Shown here: positions 59,301 to 64,000 of the stretch, one piece after another
How the letters are laid out: each line of letters opens with the position of its first letter
Numbering within the stretch: the stretch's first letter is position 1
DNA from: Owenia fusiformis
Lineage: Eukaryota > Annelida > Polychaeta > Sabellida > Oweniidae
Assembly (NCBI GenBank): GCA_903813345.2
Contig: CAIIXF020000010.1
Location: 12,963,181 to 13,027,180 of the forward strand
Length of the DNA stretch: 64,000 nucleotides
Direction: 5' to 3'
The notes under the pieces: generated by a model
Database searches by the model: none
Seen by the model: the letters and a program-made list of their open reading frames with translations, nothing else
Told to the model about the DNA's origin: nothing
Program-made: the position numbers and the translations under genes

Positions 59301-62300
59301 AAAGCTATGTATCTCATACTTGAGTGGGTTTGGGGTAGATATCACCCGGGAATATATATCGTATCTGAGGAGCGGGCAGGATATATTGTATATGTCCCGC
59401 TCCAGGCCAAATGCGGGCAGATATAATATATCCATCCCGCTCCCGGGAATTTTTCCAAAGTTTAAAAAAGTTTAAATATCAAAAGTTTTAATTTTTTAAT
59501 TTTAAAATTTAATTTTTTTAAGTTTAAATGTTACAATTTCATGGTATTGAACAAAAAGAATATTACGAAAATGTTAAATATAAATATCTTGTCATTTGAA
59601 AAAGGTGGAAAAGGTTATATCTACCCTAAACTCACTCAAGTATGAGATACACCAGTTATGCACGGTCGGTTTGGATACATGGAATATCCCTTGGGATATT
59701 GTCGCGCCGGGACGTTTCCAAGGAGTACCCTGTTTCTCAACTTCAGGGAAAGGCCAGGGACGATATAAGGGATCTTTGAGGTGTTGTATTTGGGTGCCGA
59801 CCTAATTTGGTGGTACGGCAGTTACCTTTTAAGATGGCAAAATAACAATAGTATACAGGGATTTTATACTCTATTCCAATGTAAAATAATAATACAAATA
59901 AATTCAAAATGTCTATATAGAGCTGGAATGTCTCTGTAATTGTTCACTTCAGCTTCTTCCAGTCTTCTCTCTCTTCTAATAACACCTTGAATAATTGTAA
60001 GAGGAGGAGGATCTGCTCCTATGAACTATCTTCACCCTCTAGAAGGTCCTTCTGCTCCAACTGGTAAAATGGCCTGAGGAGGATCTGCTCCTCTGCAGCT
60101 TTCTTCACCTCTAAACTGGAATTTAACCTCGGGGGAGTTCCTTCTGCTCTAGGTATCGTCTCGTCTATATCACGGCTTCAATGTGATATCTATGGAGGAG
60201 GAATAACTCAGGAATGTCAATCAAAACTGAGATTAGACCCAAGTTATAAATGCTCCAAATAATCTTCACTGCGCTGTCCCTCAGAGTCGTCTCACCTCAG
60301 AGGAATCAGGGCTCCAGGAGTTTTGGTTCCGGAAGTGTAACCTTGGCTCAAGGAGTTATTTTGTCTCTATAAAACTGTCTCATGGAAGGGGTCCAGGCTC
60401 CGGGAGTATCTTCTGCTCGGGAAGTCGCCACTTCACAGGAGAAACCTCTTCTTTTGTACAAGACCCTAGCTATTGGAGTACCTTCCACTCCAGGAGTTGT
60501 CTCGTCTCAGGGGAAACCTCTGCTCCTGAACGCAACCCTGGCTATTGGGAGTACCTTCCGCACCGGGAGTCTTCTCGTCTCTATAATAACTTCTGTTCAA
60601 CCTCTCTCACACTGTCTCTTGGAAGGAGTCCAGACTCCGGGAGTATCCTCTGCTCAGGGAGTCGCCACTTCACAGGAGAAACCTCTTCTTTTGTACAAGA
60701 CCCTAGCTATTGGAATACCTTCCACTTCAGGAGTCTTCTCATCTCTATAAAACTGTCTCGTGGAAGGGGTCCAGGCTCCGGGAGTATCTTCTGCTCAGGG
60801 AGTCGCCACTTCACAGGAGAAACCTCTTCTCTCTCTACAGAGAAATAACACCTCTGGAATGTCAATCAGATGGTGAGATTAGACCAGAGCTGCTACTTCT
60901 CGATCGTAGAGTACCTTAGTTCCGGTAGAGTAACCTTGGCTCCAATGAGAGTAAACCTTGCAACACAGAAATACCTTGGTTCCGGTAGTGTAACCTCAAT
61001 ATCTAACTTCTGGAGGAGTCAAATCACCTCGGAGGGTACGTCAAGTTCAGCAACTTGTATCAATTTCGGATCATCAATAACTCGGAGGAGGAGAAGAAGC
61101 AACTCACGAATATCGATCATTAAACTGAGATTAGACGGAGTTGTATTCTCAACCCTCGGAGCAGATTCCACTCTAGAATAGATGGAGGAGTAAGCACTCT
61201 GAGCTAACAATCCTCAGAGCAGATATGGCTCTCGAATAGATGGAGGAGTAATCACTCGGAGCTGGCAATCCTCGGAGCAGATACAACTCTCGAATATCAA
61301 TCACAACGGAGATTAGACAGAGCTGTAACTACTCGGACCAAATATAACTCGGAGGAGATATAACACTTAATAATTGGAGGAGTAATCACTCGGAGCAGTG
61401 AGTCCTCGGAGCAGATATGACTCTTGAATATCAATCAAACTGAGATTAGACAAGAGCCCTAATTACTCGGAGGAGGAATTACTTCTTAAAATGACGTCAC
61501 TTCCGTAAAAATAAAGATGGCCGACCGCTAGGAATTCTGGGAAGAAGAAATCAAAATGGCGGACAGCAATATGGCGTCAAACTCAATAATCAAATTGCCA
61601 ACTCACCCAAAACTGGCTGTAATCTTCTTGTATCTCGCACAGTCACAACGGACGCAAAAACTGCAGCAAATAATGTCAGCAAATAATCCAAATATCATGT
61701 AATATAGTTCTCTATTCAAATCGATCACGCTCTCACATAAAACGATACAAACTGACGAGGTGTTTCCTCTGCAAAGTATTGGTTTACTCTGATTTACAGG
61801 TCACTTTCTCACACTAAAATCCAGACACCTCAAGTTGCATCATGGGAAAACTACAACTTAAGTTGGCGGTAAATTCAAATGAAGCCATCTGATTGGTTGA
61901 GCTCTGTTGCTGGGTGCCTAATTATGCAAATTTATTCCAACCCAGCTTGCTGATCAAGTAAACATCCAAATTACAGGGACGGAACATTGAATAAACATGA
62001 AATAACATAAAATCCTGTAAAATAAACGTTTCACAGGCCCTAGTACTACTCAGGGGGAATTAAAAATTCCCACAATATACAATACATCTTCCCTCGGTCC
62101 CTTCGGTCCCTCAGGAAGATATATTGTATATCCCTCGGAATATTCCCTGTATCCAAAACCTCCCAGTGCATAACCCCTATATCTGCCCGTTGATGAAAAT
62201 ATAAGTTTTTACAAACCGGCTTTATGTACCTGTAACACGTCCAAGTATGGGATAAAAGTTGTTACAAACCTGCTTTATGTACCCGTAACACGTCCAAGTA

Positions 62301-63894
62301 TGGGATAAAATCCATTTGTGGAAAAGGTAGCAAAATTAAAGTATATTGCACGGATACTGTATCTCAACAAAATCAATAAATTTCTAGTCTGTGTGCATGC
62401 CCAAAGAGAAAGAAAGAAAAACAAGGATGGCAGAGAAGGTGGGAAAAGGGGAGATAGAAGACCAGGCAAAGTGAAAAAGCCACGTATGTTTATAATGATT
62501 TTTCATTATTTCCACACGATATTAATATTGTACCATAATGATATACTATTCACCTTCATTCATAATGTTCCGAATATCATATCGTTGAATGCTTTATTCA
62601 AAAAACGTGTACATTTTGAACTGCAGCTTAAGTTCCATACTCTGCCACAAAGTCTTTAGTTTTTGTTTCAGGTCCAGGGACGGGTACTCCATGTCCAGAT
62701 GCCAACAACGCTGCCTACGGTGAGTGAACAATACAAGCATTTTTTTTTATATAATCCATATATAATTTTGCTTCATGATTCTAAAACCTCAGTTACTTGA
62801 TTTTAAGCAAGCATGCCAGGAACAACACCAAGGGGAGTTTCCACGTGCCAATCTTGACAGTAGCTAAAATATTTGCTCATGAATTTAAAGTTTTGATCTT
62901 GGTATCTATTTTATGATTTTTATAATCCTTATTTGCTAATTATTATGTTATGTTGTTAGTTTTTATCCGAATATTAAGTTCTCAATTGGACAGACAACAT
63001 GTAAAATTCAATATATTCGAAGATATTTATATTTTAACAAAATATGCATGCATAGATAAAAAAGATATCCAAATGTGTATAAATGTATGAGGTAGTCACA
63101 TAAATGAAAATGTATGAGGTAGTCACATGAATTGAAAATGTATGATTCACATAATTGATGGTTGACAAAGCAATAAGTCATCAATTATTCTGTTAAATAA
63201 GAATATAATACACTCCTTATATATTTTTCAGAGATTGAATGGAAGGGTAGAAAGGCATGTTGCAAAGATGGTATATGGAAATGGCCGACAGGGGGCCCTG
63301 TGTTAGTCGAACAACCAAACGGCCAAGATAAAGCTGAGCCAGTCGCCAAGAGGTGCAGAGGATCAGGCATATTTACAGTGACTGGGCCAAACAAGTGTGA
63401 TTGCGTCAGATCTGGTAATTAATTTAATGATGAAAAACATTTTGTCCCAAAATATCTGACGCGGCTGTATCAAACGCTGACGTCTTTGTCATGATTTAGT
63501 TTTGTAACCTTGGCGCGTAGTAAGGGGTTCACTTTTCAAAAGATTCCTAGAGGGGATGGGGTTCAGATTTGACAATTTTGGAATAATCTTTGACCAGGGG
63601 AGAGGGTAAAACGTTATTTATTAGACTCTTGTAGTTACAGAACATATTATGCATGTGCCCTTGAGGCACATTTATTTTACTCATATTATTCCTAACTATT
63701 GAATGGCAAAAACAGTCTTGAGCAAAGCAAGGAAGAATATGGTCAACTACATTGTTAACCGCTCATCTTTAATGAATTCAAAACTGACATAAAGCACAAT
63801 AATTTACCTAAATTTCAACTTATATGTATTGAAGTGACATATTCTTATTTCAAAATTGTAGATATCTGTCCAGAAGAAGGAGACCTGAGATATG
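56335..63894 (+). CDS. Second secreted six-Cys-module protein, 5' part
   Basis: A paralogue of the preceding gene, cut by the window's right edge. Coding exons seen: 56335-56377, 62388-62483, 62672-62719, 63232-63414 and 63862-63894, all joined in phase 1. The first coding exon is 43 nt and the main Cys exon 183 nt, exactly as in the first gene. Signal peptide MKVFVVVLAVCLLLVCVHA (1-19) is followed by a Lys/Arg-rich stretch (QRERKKNKDGREGGKRGDRR), a mini-exon with TPCPDANN, a module C-C-x30-C-x13-C-x-C with GIFTVTGPNKCDC, and the next mini-exon with DICPEEGD. The first coding intron starts GCAAGT and is 6 kb long because of inserted palindromic elements. A second Cys module, acidic linker and SRCR-like exons should follow beyond 64 kb. 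Confidence 0.85.
57294..57420. mobile_element. Mariner-type element end
   Basis: TACAGGGTGCCCCAAAAGAA is a typical Tc1/mariner terminus after TA; no right end was found nearby. The extent is arbitrary. Confidence 0.4.
58069..58222. repeat. Hairpin unit 1
   Basis: A nearly perfect inverted repeat: TATATGAGGTTCAGGATATT ... CCAATATAATATATCTGCCC | loop GAGGGCCGTAGGTCCCGAG | the reverse complement out to CCTGAACCGACTATAGG. Confidence 0.85.
58607..58750. repeat. Hairpin unit 2
   Basis: Same unit with more mismatches in the right half (TCCCATATGAGGTTCGGGAT ... CCTGAACCGACTATAGG). Confidence 0.8.
58816..58990. repeat. Hairpin unit 3
   Basis: Same unit with AAATATGATATTTTTGCCCG in the stem; it continues into TTTATCCCATACC as unit 1 does. 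Confidence 0.8.
59700..62074. mobile_element. Probable solo LTR, family undetermined
   Basis: The element starts TGTCGCGCCGGG and ends ATTCCCACA, the TG...CA form of LTRs, between two ATAT copies (59696-59699 and 62075-62078). It splits a sequence that is continuous in the opposite arm of the host palindrome, which fixes its ends well. AATAAA-type hexamers lie near its right end. No gag or pol is visible, so it is either a long solo LTR left by recombination or another long non-coding insertion. It contains its own tandem sub-repeats (60376-60890 and 61.18-61.45 kb). It is younger than the palindromic element it sits in. Confidence 0.5.
60376..60890. repeat. Tandem sub-repeats within the probable LTR
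   Basis: Three copies of a segment with GGGTCCAGGCTCCGGGAGTA, AGTCGCCACTTCACAGGAGA and (first two) AAGACCCTAGCTATTGGA begin near 60376, 60612 and 60753. Open frames across them are a by-product of composition. Confidence 0.75.
63505..63610. mobile_element. Fragment of the CAGG...CCTG MITE family
   Basis: Reversed words such as GGGGTTCACTTTTCAAAA and GATTTGACAATTTTGG match the inner part of 23699-23903. The ends are eroded. It lies in an intron of the second secreted-protein gene. Confidence 0.5.
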
Positions 63895-64000
63895 GTATGT
63901 ATTGAAGCTGGTTAAAGAAGCATACAGATAAAGGATATAAAAATACTAAATTGCGAAGTTGTTAAAATGTGGTGGTGTGGTGAGTGATGAATCATCGAGG

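Larger units (their letters stand above)
57596..62179. mobile_element. Palindromic (fold-back) element, 2.2 kb plus insertion
   Basis: Arms of about 480 bp (57596-58068, and 59306-59699 continued at 62079-62179) are inverted copies over almost their whole length. The outer tips are TAGGGGTTATGCACTGGGAG and its reverse complement, with TA on both sides. Inside each arm are smaller palindromes around GAGGGACCGAAGGGACCGAG and around GGGAGCGGGATGG/GGAGCGGGCAGG. Between the arms are three hairpin units and a direct duplication of about 330 bp (58200-58533 and 58975-59305). No coding region is credible. A separate 2,375-bp element interrupts the right arm. Matching fragments continue to about 62309, so an older copy may lie beneath. 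Confidence 0.75.

Noticed and set aside
57572-59805. Many open frames on both strands in the palindromic element
   Set aside because: Mirror-image sequence gives matching frames on both strands; the translated text is only the palindromic motif repeated.
60382-60919. Open frames in the probable LTR
   Set aside because: They follow the tandem sub-repeats and have no domain or family motif.
1-64000. tRNA, rRNA or snRNA genes
   Set aside because: None was recognised by eye; a covariance-model scan would be needed to exclude diverged copies.

Overview
The window is nuclear DNA of an animal, most likely a marine invertebrate. Genes have many small GT-AG (a few GC-AG) introns, the DNA is AT-rich, and it holds an ankyrin-repeat gene, TCEANC2, an ADF-H actin-binding gene, N-acetylneuraminate lyase and a DC-STAMP-domain gene, plus very varied short DNA-transposon relics and a CR1/L2-like LINE. 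I cannot name the species or phylum from sequence alone.

Layout. 0-19.5 kb is mostly gene-free: a hAT-like MITE, microsatellites, a nearly whole LINE (about 6.0-12.2 kb) split by a 2,120-bp inverted-repeat DNA transposon, an 87-bp minisatellite and a TIR element with a second element nested in it. 19.6-21.1 kb is a two-exon ankyrin-repeat gene. 21.9-29.7 kb (minus) is a complete four-exon TCEANC2; its 6.2-kb first intron holds MITEs, TTAA-type elements and the decayed coding region of a multicopy family. Head to head with it, 30.1-36.4 kb (plus) encodes a protein with two ADF-H domains and a long repeat-bearing 3' UTR. 40.6-45.3 kb (plus) is N-acetylneuraminate lyase with a duplicated last coding exon.

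46.5-64 kb is the most unusual part. Two tandem paralogues encode secreted proteins with a signal peptide, a Lys/Gly-rich stretch and repeated six-cysteine modules carried on symmetric phase-1 exons. The first gene is complete (368 aa) and ends in a divergent SRCR-like domain; the second runs off the right edge. An intron of the first holds a single-exon DC-STAMP-like membrane protein gene on the opposite strand, and also a tandem array made of copies of the next exon's own 3' splice site and first codons. An intron of the second paralogue holds a 2.2-kb palindromic element made of hairpins, itself interrupted by a probable solo LTR.

Gene structures were assembled by hand from splice signals, reading phase and remembered family sequences. 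Exon ends are given where the reading phase closes exactly. Family names for repeats rest on termini and target duplications only.
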